Counted from the stretch's first letter, positions 10,157 to 20,688 are shown. The stretch is 60,377 bases of DNA from Paenibacillus puerhi (GCF_009846885.1 NZ_WUWM01000037.1:1-60377), one strand, 5' to 3'. Program-made: numbers and translations. Notes: generated by a model not told the origin, from the letters alone.

Positions 10157-11116
10157 TTAGCCGGATGCTACCAGCTCGGTCTCCCGGATCTGCACGTTCC
10201 ACTTCTCGCGGAGCTTAGCTATCGTTTCCTTCATGGGCAGAGCTTCGCGCAGAGCCAATTCCCGGCGCACCTGCTCGCGTATCGCTTCGGGCGAGCCCTT
10301 GGATTCGACCTTGCGTTCCCTCAATTTCACAATAACATACTTACCGTCCACCTCGACGGGCTTCGACACCTGTCCAGGCTGCAGCTGCTTGCCCGCCTTC
10401 AGAATGGCAGGATGGATAAACGGATCGTCCTCATCCAGCCACCCCAGATCGCCCCCCGAGTTGCGCGTGGCGTCATCCAGCGATCGTTCCTTAGCGACTT
10501 TGGCAAAATCCGTTCCCTTGGCCAGCTCCGAGCTTGCCCGGTTCGCCTGTTCCCGGCTCGCGGTGACGATCTGCTCGAGACGCAACTGCACCCTAGGTTG
10601 AAATTCCTCCTGGTGATGCCGAATATATTCGTCCACTTCGACATCTCCGACTTGGATGCCTTGAATCGATACCTTTTCCATCAGCAGCTTGTGCTTGACG
10701 TCTGCATTCAGTGCTTCGCGGGACAGACCCAGTTGTTCCTCCATCGCTTGATAAAACTGACTTTCACTTTCATAGCCTTGCTGCATCCGTTCCAATTCCC
10801 GCTTGATCTCTGGCTCATCGGCGCTGATGCCGACCGCTACCGCTTCCCTGCGAACGACCTCCCGGTCAATCATCTGGTCGAGCACTTCTTTGCCGTATTT
10901 CTGAAGCAATTGTTGCTGCAAATCTTGCCGTGTAATGACTAATTCTCCGATGCTGGCAATCGCTCGCTCTTGCTCGGCCTTGCTCGGCGGTTCCGGGTTC
11001 GAATGGGCATCAGCGCTTGGCTGCTGATAGAGACGGGCCGTTAATACGGAGGAAAGGACGCCGACGGCGACCAGCAAGATTGAGATCATTCCCCATAGTA
11101 CCTTAACGTTTCGCAT
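10157..11116 (-). CDS. PrsA/SurA-like peptidyl-prolyl isomerase (YacD-like)
   Basis: A 319-residue membrane-anchored foldase candidate. Residues 8-28 form one hydrophobic segment without a lipobox, so it is probably a signal anchor. A SurA-like helical region follows, then a parvulin domain (about 175-275) containing DDATRNSGGDLGWLDED and HPAILKAGKQLQPGQVS. It occupies the place of yacD between hslO and cysK in B. subtilis. A second, lipoprotein PrsA is encoded at 32673-33761. Client proteins are unknown. Confidence 0.87.
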   Translation of the reverse strand: MRNVKVLWGMISILLVAVGVLSSVLTARLYQQPSADAHSNPEPPSKAEQERAIASIGELVITRQDLQQQLLQKYGKEVLDQMIDREVVRREAVAVGISADEPEIKRELERMQQGYESESQFYQAMEEQLGLSREALNADVKHKLLMEKVSIQGIQVGDVEVDEYIRHHQEEFQPRVQLRLEQIVTASREQANRASSELAKGTDFAKVAKERSLDDATRNSGGDLGWLDEDDPFIHPAILKAGKQLQPGQVSKPVEVDGKYVIVKLRERKVESKGSPEAIREQVRRELALREALPMKETIAKLREKWNVQIRETELVASG

Positions 11117-11193
11117 GTCCTATCCCCTCATATAATCACTCGCTTGAGTTCCGGTCACAACCGCTTGACGCTGCTATCGTAAGCTTCGAAGAT

Positions 11194-12066
11194 TTATAAC
11201 GATTCGATCAACGCGGTTAGATCGTTCCCGGCGAACCGATACGTTTCATTGCAAAAGTGACAGGAAACCTCGGCCTGCCCGTCCTCAGCCAGAAGCTGCT
11301 CCAGCTCCGATTTCCCCAAGCTGATCAAGGTTTGCTCCACCCGCTCGCGCGAGCACTTGCACTGGAAGCGGATGTCATCGCGCCGCTCCAGCACCTGCAC
11401 GTCGGGAAGCAACGTCTGCAGGATCGACTCCAGACTTTCTCCCCGCTCTAGAAGGCTGGTGATCGGCGGAAGTCCGGAAAGCTGCTTTTCAAGCTTCACA
11501 ATCTCCGCATCGCTCAACCCGGGCAGCAGCTGGATGATAAAGCCTCCAGCCGTTTTGACCGTGTAGTCCACATCCACGAGCACACCAAGCGCTACCGCTG
11601 ACGGCGTCTGTTCCGACTGGGCAAAATAATAAGTGAAATCCTCGCCAAGCTCCCCCGATACGATCGGAATGCTGCCGCGGTAAGGCTCCTTCAGGCCCAG
11701 ATCCTTGGTCACATACAGAAAGCCTTCCGTACCTACAGCGCCTGCCACATCCAGCTTGCCGATTCCGTTGAGCGGAAGATCGACAGACGGATGATCGACG
11801 TATCCTCTTACTTCTCCATGGGCATTGGCATCGGCGACAACTTGACCGATCGGCCCGCCGCCCTTCACCTGAACCGTGAGCTTCTCCTCGCCCTTCAGCA
11901 TGGCGCCCATCATCAGCGCGGCCGTGGCTGTGCGTCCGAGCGCAGCCGTAGCTGTAGGCGTCGTCTGATGTCTGACTCGAAGCTCTTCAACGATCGTTCT
12001 CGTTCTAACGGCAAAGGCACGCACTTTACCCTCTAGGGCAGTCGCCCGAATTAAATAATCCTGCAT
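11194..12066 (-). CDS. hslO: Redox-regulated chaperonin Hsp33
   Basis: A cytoplasmic holdase activated by oxidation of a zinc centre. The 290-residue product carries the four-cysteine site in its last 60 residues, as FQCKCSRE and SCHFCNET, matching the CxC plus CxxC Hsp33 pattern. The start at 12066 follows AAGGAG (AAGAAGGAGTGGACC). It lies 13 bp downstream of coaX and is probably cotranscribed with it. Confidence 0.95.
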   Translation of the reverse strand: MQDYLIRATALEGKVRAFAVRTRTIVEELRVRHQTTPTATAALGRTATAALMMGAMLKGEEKLTVQVKGGGPIGQVVADANAHGEVRGYVDHPSVDLPLNGIGKLDVAGAVGTEGFLYVTKDLGLKEPYRGSIPIVSGELGEDFTYYFAQSEQTPSAVALGVLVDVDYTVKTAGGFIIQLLPGLSDAEIVKLEKQLSGLPPITSLLERGESLESILQTLLPDVQVLERRDDIRFQCKCSRERVEQTLISLGKSELEQLLAEDGQAEVSCHFCNETYRFAGNDLTALIESL

Positions 12067-12079
12067 GGTCCACTCCTTC

Positions 12080-12844
12080 TTACATATTCCGATTATAGAT
12101 GATCTGCAGCCCCTGCAGGGTCAAGAGGGGGTTGACAAGCTGAATCGTACGTGACTCGCTGGCGATCAGCTCGGCTAATCCGCCTGTTGCCACTACGGTG
12201 GGGTCTGTCTTGTATTCTTGCCGGATACGGTCGATGATACCGTCCACCTGCCCGGCGAAGCCGTAAATAATACCTGCCTGCATTGACGAGACCGTCGTGC
12301 GCCCTACAACGCTTCTAGGCTTCACCAGCTCGATGCGGGGCAGCTTGGCTGCATGCTGATACAGCGCTTCCGTTGATATGCCGATCCCCGGCGCGACAGC
12401 GCCTCCGATGTACTGTGACTTTTCATCGATATAATCCAAGGTTGTGGCAGTGCCGAAATCAACCACGATACAGGGAGGCCCATACAGCTCAATGGCCGCT
12501 ACCGCATTGACGATCCGGTCCGCTCCCACTTCCTTCGGATTTTCGTAACGAATGTTCAGCCCCGTCTTAATCCCCGGTCCCACGACCATAGGCTTTTTCT
12601 TTATATACTTTACACATAACTGCTCCAGCACAAACATGAGCGGGGGCACCACCGAAGAGATGATGACGCCCTGCACCTGCTCAAGGCCGATGCCGGCATG
12701 CTGAAACAAATTGTACATCATAATCCCGTATTCGTCCGCTGTGGTCGCCCGACTCGTGCTCAGCCTCCAGTGATGAACCAGCTGCTTCTCCTTGTAAAGG
12801 CCGAGTACGATGTTCGTATTGCCCACATCCACTACCAGAATCAT
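12080..12844 (-). CDS. coaX: Type III pantothenate kinase
   Basis: Phosphorylates pantothenate in the first committed step of CoA synthesis. The 254-residue protein has the ASKHA-fold motifs [12 protein letters not shown] at residues 5-16, [11 protein letters not shown] near 107 and [10 protein letters not shown] near 130. Its ATG overlaps the nadC stop by 4 bp, so CoA synthesis is coupled here to NAD synthesis. In B. subtilis (yacB) this gene directly follows ftsH; here nadA-nadB-nadC intervene. Confidence 0.96.
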   Translation of the reverse strand: MILVVDVGNTNIVLGLYKEKQLVHHWRLSTSRATTADEYGIMMYNLFQHAGIGLEQVQGVIISSVVPPLMFVLEQLCVKYIKKKPMVVGPGIKTGLNIRYENPKEVGADRIVNAVAAIELYGPPCIVVDFGTATTLDYIDEKSQYIGGAVAPGIGISTEALYQHAAKLPRIELVKPRSVVGRTTVSSMQAGIIYGFAGQVDGIIDRIRQEYKTDPTVVATGGLAELIASESRTIQLVNPLLTLQGLQIIYNRNM

Positions 12845-13722
12845 GCGTTCGAGTCCTCCCCGGGACCCTTGCGTTCATTGAGATCCAGGCTGATGTCGAG
12901 GGCCTGCACGGAATAAGTCAAACGGCCAACCGAGATGACATCGACCCCCGTTTCTGCGATCGCACGTACGGTATCCAGGGTGACCGTGCCCGAGGCTTCT
13001 ATCAGAATATGCGGCGCGGCGCTTTTCATGCGCTGAACCGCTTGGCGCATAAGCTCAGGCTGCATATTATCCAGCATGATAATATCCGGGGCTGCTGCAA
13101 GCGCCTCTTCCAACTGCTCGAAGCTTTCTACCTCGATTTCGATTTTCATCGTATGCGGAATGTTCGCGCGTGCACGGCCGATAGCCTGGGCTATACCGCC
13201 CGCGCCCTTGATATGATTATCCTTGATCATGACAGCATCGTACAAGCCGTATCGGTGGTTATGTCCGCCCCCGACGCGCACCGCATACTTCTCCAGGGTC
13301 CGATGGCCCGGAGTCGTTTTGCGGGTATCGACAAGCCGCACAGGCAGTCCATCCAATCGCTCTACAAACTGACGAGTCCGTGTAGCGATACCTGACATAC
13401 GCTGCAGCAGATTCAAGGCAAGCCTTTCCCCAAGCAAAATGCTGCGCGTGCTCCCATGTATCTTCGCAAGAACAGTTCCGACCTGAACAGCCTGTCCCTC
13501 GACAGCCTTGACTTCAAAACGAAGCTCCGGGTCCACGACCGAAAATACCGTTTCCGCCACAGCTAGACCTGCAACAATGCCTGTGTCCTTCACATGGATA
13601 ATACCGACAGACTGCGAGGATTCTGGAATCGTCGTCATCGTGGTCACGTCGCCCATCCCGATATCTTCTTCAAGCCAGGCCCGGATGCTGTTCTCCAGTG
13701 CCGTCCGGTTTATTTCAAACAT
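12841..13722 (-). CDS. nadC: Quinolinate phosphoribosyltransferase
   Basis: Makes nicotinate mononucleotide from quinolinate and PRPP. The 293-residue product shows [12 protein letters not shown] near residue 135, the [12 protein letters not shown] loop and KDNHI, all family signatures. The start at 13722 (MFEINRT) is chosen because AAGGGCGG precedes it; it overlaps the nadB stop by 8 bp. The order nadA-nadB-nadC allows quinolinate to be made and used from one transcript. Confidence 0.95.
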   Translation of the reverse strand: MFEINRTALENSIRAWLEEDIGMGDVTTMTTIPESSQSVGIIHVKDTGIVAGLAVAETVFSVVDPELRFEVKAVEGQAVQVGTVLAKIHGSTRSILLGERLALNLLQRMSGIATRTRQFVERLDGLPVRLVDTRKTTPGHRTLEKYAVRVGGGHNHRYGLYDAVMIKDNHIKGAGGIAQAIGRARANIPHTMKIEIEVESFEQLEEALAAAPDIIMLDNMQPELMRQAVQRMKSAAPHILIEASGTVTLDTVRAIAETGVDVISVGRLTYSVQALDISLDLNERKGPGEDSNA

Positions 13723-15352
13723 CGTCAATCCGCCCTTCCGTCGTCCCATTCCCGCGGCTGAACACCGTATGCTTCCGCCACACCAGATCGTCACGCTCCG
13801 GGAAATCCTCCCGATAGTGTCCCCCGCGGCTTTCCTCTCTAATCAAAGCGGCTTCCGTCGTCAGCAAAGCACAGATCAGCAGGTTAGCGAATTCATATTC
13901 CTCCCGCTTGCTAAGCGAGCTGTCGAAAATCGCAAGATGCCGCTTCAATTCCTCGTAACCTTTGGCTAATCCTTTGCCATTACGTACAAGCCCCGCATAG
14001 CGAAGCATCAGCTTCTGCAGCTTTAGCTTCTTCTCGACCACCGGCTGGATCGCCTGCTCGTGGGAACGCTTAAACTCAGCGATGGGAGGCGTGCTCCCCA
14101 CTGGCGGCAATTCATTAATGCGTTCGACAATCCTTCTGCCGAATACAATAGCTTCGGATAAGGAATTGCTAGCCAGCCGGTTAGCGCCATGAACGCCGGT
14201 GGAAGAAACCTCGCCGCAAGCAAAGAGACGCTTTACCGTAGTTTCGCCGTGAAGATCAGTTTCAACGCCGCCCATCATATAATGCGCAGCAGGCGCTACC
14301 GGAATCCAATCGGAGGAAAGATCGAGTCCGTAGTGCAAGCAGGTTTCGTAGATCGTCGGGAAGCGCTGCTTAACCCCTTCCTCCGATTCATGGGTGAAAT
14401 CGATATACACGAACGTAGATTTCGTATTTTCCATCTCGCTGACAATGGCACGGGCCACAACATCGCGTGGCGCAAGCTCAAGCTGCGGGTGGTAGCGTTC
14501 CATGAAGCGTTCTCCGTTAATGTTCCGCAATACGGCGCCTTCTCCCCGAACGGCCTCGGAGATGAGAAAACGCGGCGCACCCGGGTAGCATAAGGCCGTC
14601 GGATGAAATTGAATAAACTCGACATCGCGAATACGGGCGCCGGCCCGGTAAGCGATAGCGATTCCGTCGCCTGTGGCAATATCGGGATTTGTCGTATAAC
14701 GGAACAGCTGCCCCGCGCCCCCTGTACAAAGCAGCGTCGCCTTGGCTTTCACGAAAACCTTAGCTCCACTCGGCTTCTGCACGATCGCCCCAAAGCATTC
14801 GCCTTCATGCGTAATCAGATCGATTACAAAATGATCGTCCCATATTTCAATATTCGGGTCTTGCTTGGTCTTCTCCGACAATGCACGTACGATCTCCGCT
14901 CCAGTCGCGTCGCCCTGCGCATGAAGGATACGGCGCTGACTATGCGCGCCTTCCTTCGTCAGAGCATAACGCCCGTCCTCCATATCGAACTCGGTACCCA
15001 GACCGATCAGGTCCTCGACTCCGGCCGGACCTTCATGTACCAAGACGTCTACCGCCGTAGAAGAGCATAAACCGGCTCCCGCGATCAACGTATCCTGCCT
15101 GTGATAAGCCGGAGAGTCCTCATCGGAGATGACCGCCGCAATTCCCCCTTGCGCGTAACGGGTATTGCTGTCGAGCAGCGATTTTTTGGTCACCATCAGC
15201 ACCTTATGCTTTTCAGCGGAGCGGAGTGCCGTGAACAGTCCGGCTATGCCGGCTCCGATCACTATAACATCCGTATGTACAGTTGGAAGCTGCTCCAGGT
15301 CAAAATTAACCATATAACGCGGAATTTTAATTTCATTCACCTTCCCGGGCAA
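13715..15352 (-). CDS. nadB: L-aspartate oxidase
   Basis: An FAD enzyme oxidising aspartate to iminoaspartate for quinolinate synthase. It has the dinucleotide-binding motif VIVIGAGIAGLFTAL near the N-terminus, the flavin loop SNTRYAQGGIAA and a fumarate-reductase-like C-terminal helical domain. The start is uncertain: the 15352 codon is TTG; GTG at 15340 and ATG at 15313 are in frame and none has a well-spaced ribosome site. Residues KIPRY just before the ATG look conserved, so I keep the long form. Confidence 0.93.
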   Translation of the reverse strand: MPGKVNEIKIPRYMVNFDLEQLPTVHTDVIVIGAGIAGLFTALRSAEKHKVLMVTKKSLLDSNTRYAQGGIAAVISDEDSPAYHRQDTLIAGAGLCSSTAVDVLVHEGPAGVEDLIGLGTEFDMEDGRYALTKEGAHSQRRILHAQGDATGAEIVRALSEKTKQDPNIEIWDDHFVIDLITHEGECFGAIVQKPSGAKVFVKAKATLLCTGGAGQLFRYTTNPDIATGDGIAIAYRAGARIRDVEFIQFHPTALCYPGAPRFLISEAVRGEGAVLRNINGERFMERYHPQLELAPRDVVARAIVSEMENTKSTFVYIDFTHESEEGVKQRFPTIYETCLHYGLDLSSDWIPVAPAAHYMMGGVETDLHGETTVKRLFACGEVSSTGVHGANRLASNSLSEAIVFGRRIVERINELPPVGSTPPIAEFKRSHEQAIQPVVEKKLKLQKLMLRYAGLVRNGKGLAKGYEELKRHLAIFDSSLSKREEYEFANLLICALLTTEAALIREESRGGHYREDFPERDDLVWRKHTVFSRGNGTTEGRIDDV

Positions 15353-15367
15353 GAGAAGTAGCGCATG

Positions 15368-16309
15368 CTACTTGACCAGCAGCATGCGCTCCAAGGATGC
15401 ACGAGCCTTGTCGGCCACGTCTTGCGGTACATAAATTTGGGGACTGTTCGTTTCCAGGCACTTGACCACTTTCTTCAAGTTGTTGACCTTCATATTCGGA
15501 CAGACCAAATATTTGGTTGCGAAATGGAACGTTTTATCAGGGCTGTCCAGCCGGAGCTGATAGCCAGTCCCATCCTCCGTGCCGACAATAAACTCCTTGC
15601 AGTCCGATTCCTTACAATACTTGATAATCGCCGTCGTACTGCCGACGAAATCACCCAATTGGACAACCTCCGGCCGACATTCCGGATGAACGACGAACTG
15701 GGCATTCGGGTACTGGGCTTTCATTTCTTCGACATCTTTGACGGTAAGCATATCGTGAGTATTGCAATACCCTTCCCAGATGATCATTTTTTTGTCTGTG
15801 AATTTGGAGACGTAATCGCCCAGGTTTTTATCGGGAACCCAAATAATTTCATCCGAATCTACAGACTCGATAACTTTAATTGCGTTGGCCGAGGTACAGC
15901 AAATATCCGTCTCCGACTTCACATCGGCCGACGTATTGATGTAGGCGACTACCTTAGCGTTCGGATGCTGCCGCTTCAGAGCACGCAGACCATCGACATT
16001 CACCATATCGGCCATAGGACAGCCCGCCCGTTCATCCGGGATAAGGACGGTTTTGTTGGGCGCTAATATTTTGGCGCTTTCTCCCATAAAATGAACGCCG
16101 CAAAAAACGATGACATCCGCATCCGTCGAAGCGGCCTTCTGAGCCAATAAAAAGGAATCTCCACGGAAATCGGCGACTTCTTGAATTTCATCCCGTTGAT
16201 AATAGTGAGCAAGAATAATAGCGTTGCGTTCCTTCTTCAGTTGCATAATCCGTTCCTTGAGTTCGCGCTGCTGTTCCGCTTTGCGCTCGAGAGCCAGAGC
16301 TTCCATCAT
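15368..16309 (-). CDS. nadA: Quinolinate synthase
   Basis: A [4Fe-4S] enzyme condensing iminoaspartate with dihydroxyacetone phosphate. The 313-residue product has the expected cysteine sites VFCGVHFMGES, DICCTSANA, HPECRPE and YLVCPNMKV; three of these would ligand the cluster. NAILAHYY-like (NAIILAHYYQRDE) is the substrate motif near residue 30. It heads the nad operon behind a spacer with direct repeats and a palindrome at its candidate promoter. The next gene, nadB, starts about 15 bp after its stop. Confidence 0.96.
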   Translation of the reverse strand: MMEALALERKAEQQRELKERIMQLKKERNAIILAHYYQRDEIQEVADFRGDSFLLAQKAASTDADVIVFCGVHFMGESAKILAPNKTVLIPDERAGCPMADMVNVDGLRALKRQHPNAKVVAYINTSADVKSETDICCTSANAIKVIESVDSDEIIWVPDKNLGDYVSKFTDKKMIIWEGYCNTHDMLTVKDVEEMKAQYPNAQFVVHPECRPEVVQLGDFVGSTTAIIKYCKESDCKEFIVGTEDGTGYQLRLDSPDKTFHFATKYLVCPNMKVNNLKKVVKCLETNSPQIYVPQDVADKARASLERMLLVK

Positions 16310-16348
16310 GCACCTTCCTTTACTTCCTTATGATAAGACCCCTAGATG

Positions 16349-16394
16349 GTGAAAATGTTCACAAAGATATTAAAGATTTACACCTAATTTACAC
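16349..16394 (-). promoter_or_regulatory. nadA promoter region with direct repeat and palindrome
   Basis: A candidate -10 TAATAT lies at 16367-16372 without a good -35. Two direct copies of TTTACAC (plus strand, 16377-16383 and 16388-16394) are 11 bp apart and cover the -35 region. A palindrome GTGAAAATGTTCAC (16349-16362) lies just downstream of the -10. Arrangement suggests a regulator site, possibly NiaR for NAD genes, but I cannot confirm that motif from memory. Confidence 0.45.
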
Positions 16395-16431
16395 GTGAGG
16401 CCCCTGCTATGTCAATGCTTAAATACCAGTG

Positions 16432-16515
16432 AAAGCAGGCGAATACAGGCATTTCCCACTCGCCCGTTCCGTCCCTCTGCGGATTAGGCATAGTTTCTCG
16501 CGAATCGCCTGCTTT
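16432..16515. repeat. Long-spaced inverted repeat between ftsH and nadA
   Basis: AAAGCAGGCGA (16432-16442) is repeated in exact inverse at 16505-16515, 62 bp apart. The enclosed sequence is GC-rich and has no open frame of note. It could form a hairpin on either strand, with a short T run on the plus side. No known RNA family was recognised. Confidence 0.55.
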
Positions 16516-16531
16516 TAACCTGGTGCAATAA

Positions 16532-16561
16532 AGGAAAAACCGATGCAGTTAAGCATCGGTT
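16532..16561 (-). terminator. Terminator of ftsH
   Basis: A 9-bp stem AACCGATGC/GCATCGGTT with a 6-nt loop is followed by TTTCCTTT on the minus strand, 9 bp after the ftsH stop. Confidence 0.9.
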
Positions 16562-16569
16562 CCTGTAGC

Positions 16570-18543
16570 TTATTGGTTCGATTCGTCATCCGAATCCTTT
16601 TTGTCGAAGTCCAGCTTGTTGGCATCCGCACTTGTTTCCTGGCTTTGGATATTAACTTTGATATCTTCGCCTGGTTCCGTGGCGGAGCCGGGCTTCGGCC
16701 CGAGCTTGCCGCTATCGATCAATTCCTTGATCTGTTCTTTCTCAAGCGTTTCCTTCTCGATCAGCGTCTCGGCGATCAAACGAACCTGGTCGCTGTATTG
16801 GGTCAAAATTTCCTTAGCCCGCTCATAGCAGCTGCGGATAATCGACTGCATTTCCTGGTCGATCTCATAAGCGATCGCGTCGCTATAGTTTTGCTCGTGC
16901 CCGATGTCGCGGCCCAGGAATACTTGACCTTGTGTCGTTCCGAACTGCATCGGACCGAGCTTCTCGCTCATGCCGAACTCCGTAATCATACGACGGACAA
17001 TGCCTGTCGCCCGTTGGAAGTCACTGTAAGCCCCCGTGCCGATCTCGCCGATGAACAGCTCTTCGGATACGCGCCCGGCCAGCAAGCCGGTAACTTTATC
17101 GAGAAGCTCGTTCTTCGTCTGCATCATCTTGTCTTCTCCCTCTTTCGGGAGCATCATCACATACCCGCCGGCACGGCCGCGCGGAATGATGGTAACCTTA
17201 TGCACGACATCCGCATGCTCGGCATGAATACCGACAATCGTATGGCCCGCTTCATGGAAAGCGACCATGCGCTTCTCACGTTCGCTGATCACGCGGTTTT
17301 TCTTCTGGGTACCGACGATCACACGGTCGAACGCCTCATCAATCTCATCCATCGAGATATCCTTACGGTTGCGGCGCGCGGCGATCAGTGCGGACTCATT
17401 CAACAGATTCTCCAGATCAGCTCCGGAGAAGCCGGTCGTATAACGCGCCAGCTGGTCCAGCTTCACATCTTTGGCCAGCGGCTTGTTGCGAGCATGCACC
17501 TTCAGTACCGCCTCGCGACCCTTCACATCCGGACGGTCAACCGTAATCTGACGGTCAAATCGACCCGGGCGGAGCAGGGCAGGGTCAAGGATGTCTGCAC
17601 GGTTCGTGGCCGCGACAATAATGATACCCTCGTTCGCGCCGAACCCGTCCATCTCGACAAGCAATTGGTTAAGGGTTTGCTCCCTCTCGTCATGACCGCC
17701 GCCTAGACCGGCGCCACGCTGACGTCCGACTGCATCGATCTCATCTATAAATATGATACAAGGGGCATTTTTCTTCGCATTCTCGAACAAGTCACGCACG
17801 CGGGATGCACCGACCCCGACGAACATTTCCACGAAATCAGAACCGCTGATGCTAAAGAACGGAACCCCGGCTTCCCCGGCAACCGCTCTGGCGAGCAATG
17901 TTTTACCGGTACCCGGAGGACCTACAAGCAGAACCCCTTTGGGAATACGCGCGCCGACAGCGGCGAATTTGCGAGGGTCCTTCAGGAACTCGACCACTTC
18001 GACGAGCTCTTGCTTCTCCTCGTCTGCTCCAGCCACGTCCTCGAAGGTAACTCTCTTCTTCTCTTCATTATAAAGCCGCGCCCGGCTCTTGCCGAAGTTC
18101 ATGACTTTCCCGCCGCCGCCTTGGGCTTGATTCATCAGGAAGAAGAACAAAATGAAGATGATGACGAAAGGAATGATGGATGTGAAGAAGCTAATCCAAA
18201 TGTTATCCCCTTCCATCTTCTCGACGACAATCTTACCGGCGGGAATGTCGCTTTGTTCGATCAAACGGAAGATATTCGTATCTCCCTGTTCATACGGCGC
18301 ACGGGCTTCGAAATTTTTCTTCTCCGGCGTTTCCGCGTTCTTGAGCGTCCCCCTGACCAAATACGTTTGGGCGTCATACTTGACGATAATGGAATCTACA
18401 TTCTTGTTTTGTAAGGCCACCCGAAGCTCGCCATAGCTAATGACTGACTTTTGATCGTTCTGGGTGCTTATGAAATGGACGATTCCGACGGTGACCAAAA
18501 AGATCAGCAGATAAAAGCCTGTGTTACGTATAATGCGATTCAT
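16570..18543 (-). CDS. ftsH: ATP-dependent zinc metalloprotease FtsH
   Basis: A membrane-anchored AAA+ protease degrading damaged membrane proteins and regulators. The 657-residue chain has transmembrane segments near 8-25 and 110-130, Walker A GPPGTGKT near 205, Walker B IIFIDEID, the second region of homology ending RPGRFD, and the zinc site HEAGH near 427. The C-terminus is acidic and polar. It follows hprT by 71 bp in the tilS-hprT-ftsH order that is conserved in Bacillales. Confidence 0.97.
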   Translation of the reverse strand: MNRIIRNTGFYLLIFLVTVGIVHFISTQNDQKSVISYGELRVALQNKNVDSIIVKYDAQTYLVRGTLKNAETPEKKNFEARAPYEQGDTNIFRLIEQSDIPAGKIVVEKMEGDNIWISFFTSIIPFVIIFILFFFLMNQAQGGGGKVMNFGKSRARLYNEEKKRVTFEDVAGADEEKQELVEVVEFLKDPRKFAAVGARIPKGVLLVGPPGTGKTLLARAVAGEAGVPFFSISGSDFVEMFVGVGASRVRDLFENAKKNAPCIIFIDEIDAVGRQRGAGLGGGHDEREQTLNQLLVEMDGFGANEGIIIVAATNRADILDPALLRPGRFDRQITVDRPDVKGREAVLKVHARNKPLAKDVKLDQLARYTTGFSGADLENLLNESALIAARRNRKDISMDEIDEAFDRVIVGTQKKNRVISEREKRMVAFHEAGHTIVGIHAEHADVVHKVTIIPRGRAGGYVMMLPKEGEDKMMQTKNELLDKVTGLLAGRVSEELFIGEIGTGAYSDFQRATGIVRRMITEFGMSEKLGPMQFGTTQGQVFLGRDIGHEQNYSDAIAYEIDQEMQSIIRSCYERAKEILTQYSDQVRLIAETLIEKETLEKEQIKELIDSGKLGPKPGSATEPGEDIKVNIQSQETSADANKLDFDKKDSDDESNQ

Positions 18544-18614
18544 CCCCTACCTCCTCTCGACAAACGGCAACTTTGTATATTGTACCACAGCACGTCTTTG
18601 CTTCTCAAGAAATG

Positions 18615-19154
18615 CTAAGTGGCGTAAATCTCAGGCTTGAGCACGCCGACATAAGGCAGGTTGCGGTATTTCTCCGCGTAGTCCAGACCGTATCCGACAA
18701 CGAATGCATCGGGTATGACAAAGCCCTTATAGTCTGCATCCAATTCGGCCGTTCTACGCGCCGGCTTATCAAAAAGAGCGGCGACGTTAATGGATAAAGC
18801 ATTCCGTCTCTCCAGCACATCGATCAGATAGCTTAACGTAAGACCGCTGTCAATAATATCCTCGACGATGAGGATATGGCGGCCTTCCACGGGAATATCC
18901 AGATCCTTGATGATCTTAACGACGCCGGATGACTTCGTGGAATGCCCATAGCTGGACACAGCCATAAAATCAAGCTCAAGCGGTATCGTAATATTCTTAA
19001 CCAGATCGGACATAAAGATAAACGCGCCCTTCAATACACAAATGACGAGCGGGTTGCGGCCTTCGAAATCCCGGCTGATCGCTTCTCCCATTTCCTTCAC
19101 TTTGTCTTGAATTTGCTTCTCGCTGTACAGGATTTCTTGAACGTCGTTTTGCAA
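18615..19154 (-). CDS. hprT: Hypoxanthine phosphoribosyltransferase
   Basis: A purine salvage enzyme converting hypoxanthine and guanine to IMP and GMP. The 179-residue protein has the PRPP-binding loop VEDIIDSGLTLSYL near residue 97. The start codon is TTG at 19154, supported by AGGAGG seven bases upstream. It lies 11 bp after tilS. In B. subtilis HprT and TilS together activate ftsH transcription; the same order here would allow that, though nothing in this sequence shows it. Confidence 0.95.
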   Translation of the reverse strand: MQNDVQEILYSEKQIQDKVKEMGEAISRDFEGRNPLVICVLKGAFIFMSDLVKNITIPLELDFMAVSSYGHSTKSSGVVKIIKDLDIPVEGRHILIVEDIIDSGLTLSYLIDVLERRNALSINVAALFDKPARRTAELDADYKGFVIPDAFVVGYGLDYAEKYRNLPYVGVLKPEIYAT

Positions 19155-19165
19155 GAGTAGTCCTC

Positions 19166-20596
19166 CTACTGTAAGTTAAAATCGGTTTGCAGCTCTATCA
19201 CCAGCCTGCGCTCGCTTTCCGCCCGGACCATCGCGTGCGACGATCTTCTTACCCCGGGCAGCCACAGAATCCGTCCTTGCGAGTCGGTTATGATCGGAAT
19301 ACGTTCCCTTAGCCGGGCAGGCACCTTCGCATCGATGAACATATCCTTTACTTTTTTCGAGCCGTTTAGTCCATAGACAGACATGCGGTCTCCAGGCAGC
19401 CGGCTTCGTATCACGAGGGGAAACGACATGTCCACCACGTCGAATACCTCGCTCATGGCGCCTTCCGGACAGACAGGTACGAGATTCTCCCGCTCCAGCC
19501 AGTAGAGCCTCATCCAGACACCCGTCTCGGTGATTGCTAGCTCTGTCTGTCCCTCAGACACCTCATAGGTATAAGGGACGGGGGGTAACACCATAGTATG
19601 AAGCATTACCCGATCATATTCCCTGCTGAGCATGAGCGAAGAATCCAGCTGCAGTCGAAGATTTGCACCTTGAGTACGGACGGCAGCGCTGCGGATTTGT
19701 TCGATCCTCTGGTAGTCGGCGCATTCCGGTTCTAGAGCAAGATAACTTAATATTAGTTTAATCAATCGCCTTTGTAAAGCGACGTGAAGCGTGGCAAACC
19801 ACGAGGCCGACCACGAGATTTCGCCGCTTGCGACGGCCACATGTTCATCCAACAGTTCCTGAGTCAGCGACTGGAGCAGGTCGTCCTCGGCTCCGGCCAT
19901 CTCGGCAAGACGGTTCAATGATTCGGGCAGGCGCTCCTGATAGCGGGACAAGTAAGGCAGTACGTCCAGCCGTATCTGATTGCGGAAATACTTCGTGTCC
20001 AGATTACTGCTGTCGATCCGGTACTCCAGCGACAAATCCCGGCAGTATTGAATAAGCTCCGCTTTATATATACGGAGCAAGGGGCGGACAAGTTCCGTTT
20101 CTTGCTCCATTCTCTTCAGCGGTATACCGGTCAGGCCGGTCAAGCCCGTCCCTCTCAGAATGCGCATCAAAACCGTCTCCGCCTGATCGTCGGCATGATG
20201 AGCCAGCGCTACGCGCCGCGCATCCGCCTCCCTGGCCGTTTCCAGCAAGAATTCGTACCTCCGGGCCCGGGCCGCTGCCTGGGAATTCCCGCCGTACCGC
20301 GCCAAGTAGCCGGGCATGTCCAGCTTCCTCAGACGGAAGCCCACCCCGAGCTGCTGCGCCAGCCTCTCTACAAAGGCCGCTTCTTCCGCAGACTCCTCGC
20401 CCCGGTACCCATGATCGACATGCGCGGCCGTCAATGTCCATCCCCAGGAGGCCGACAACGCGAAAAGGAGATGCAGCAGCGCGACGGAATCAGGGCCTCC
20501 CGAAACCGCAACAACTACTCCGTCTCCTTCTGCCAGAAGCGATTCTTCGCGTATGAGCCGCTCCACCTTTGTTCGTAACGTCCATCCCGCTTCCAT
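19166..20596 (-). CDS. tilS: tRNA(Ile)-lysidine synthetase
   Basis: Modifies the CAU anticodon of tRNA-Ile2 to lysidine using lysine and ATP, an essential decoding step. The 476-residue product has the PP-loop VAVSGGPDSVALL near residue 28, a central helical region and a C-terminal TilS domain (about 380-465, VIRSRLPGDRMSVYG). The start at 20596 (MEAGWTL) follows AAGGGGA by about 6 nt; an upstream in-frame ATG lacks a site. The neighbours are yabT upstream and hprT downstream. Confidence 0.95.
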   Translation of the reverse strand: MEAGWTLRTKVERLIREESLLAEGDGVVVAVSGGPDSVALLHLLFALSASWGWTLTAAHVDHGYRGEESAEEAAFVERLAQQLGVGFRLRKLDMPGYLARYGGNSQAAARARRYEFLLETAREADARRVALAHHADDQAETVLMRILRGTGLTGLTGIPLKRMEQETELVRPLLRIYKAELIQYCRDLSLEYRIDSSNLDTKYFRNQIRLDVLPYLSRYQERLPESLNRLAEMAGAEDDLLQSLTQELLDEHVAVASGEISWSASWFATLHVALQRRLIKLILSYLALEPECADYQRIEQIRSAAVRTQGANLRLQLDSSLMLSREYDRVMLHTMVLPPVPYTYEVSEGQTELAITETGVWMRLYWLERENLVPVCPEGAMSEVFDVVDMSFPLVIRSRLPGDRMSVYGLNGSKKVKDMFIDAKVPARLRERIPIITDSQGRILWLPGVRRSSHAMVRAESERRLVIELQTDFNLQ

Positions 20597-20688
20597 AGCT
20601 GTCCCCTTTCCATCCAAGCCTTTCGTCGGCGCACGAGTCTGCGCTTCTAATAGATGCTATAAGCGGTCATCAGACCCAAGACTTGTCC

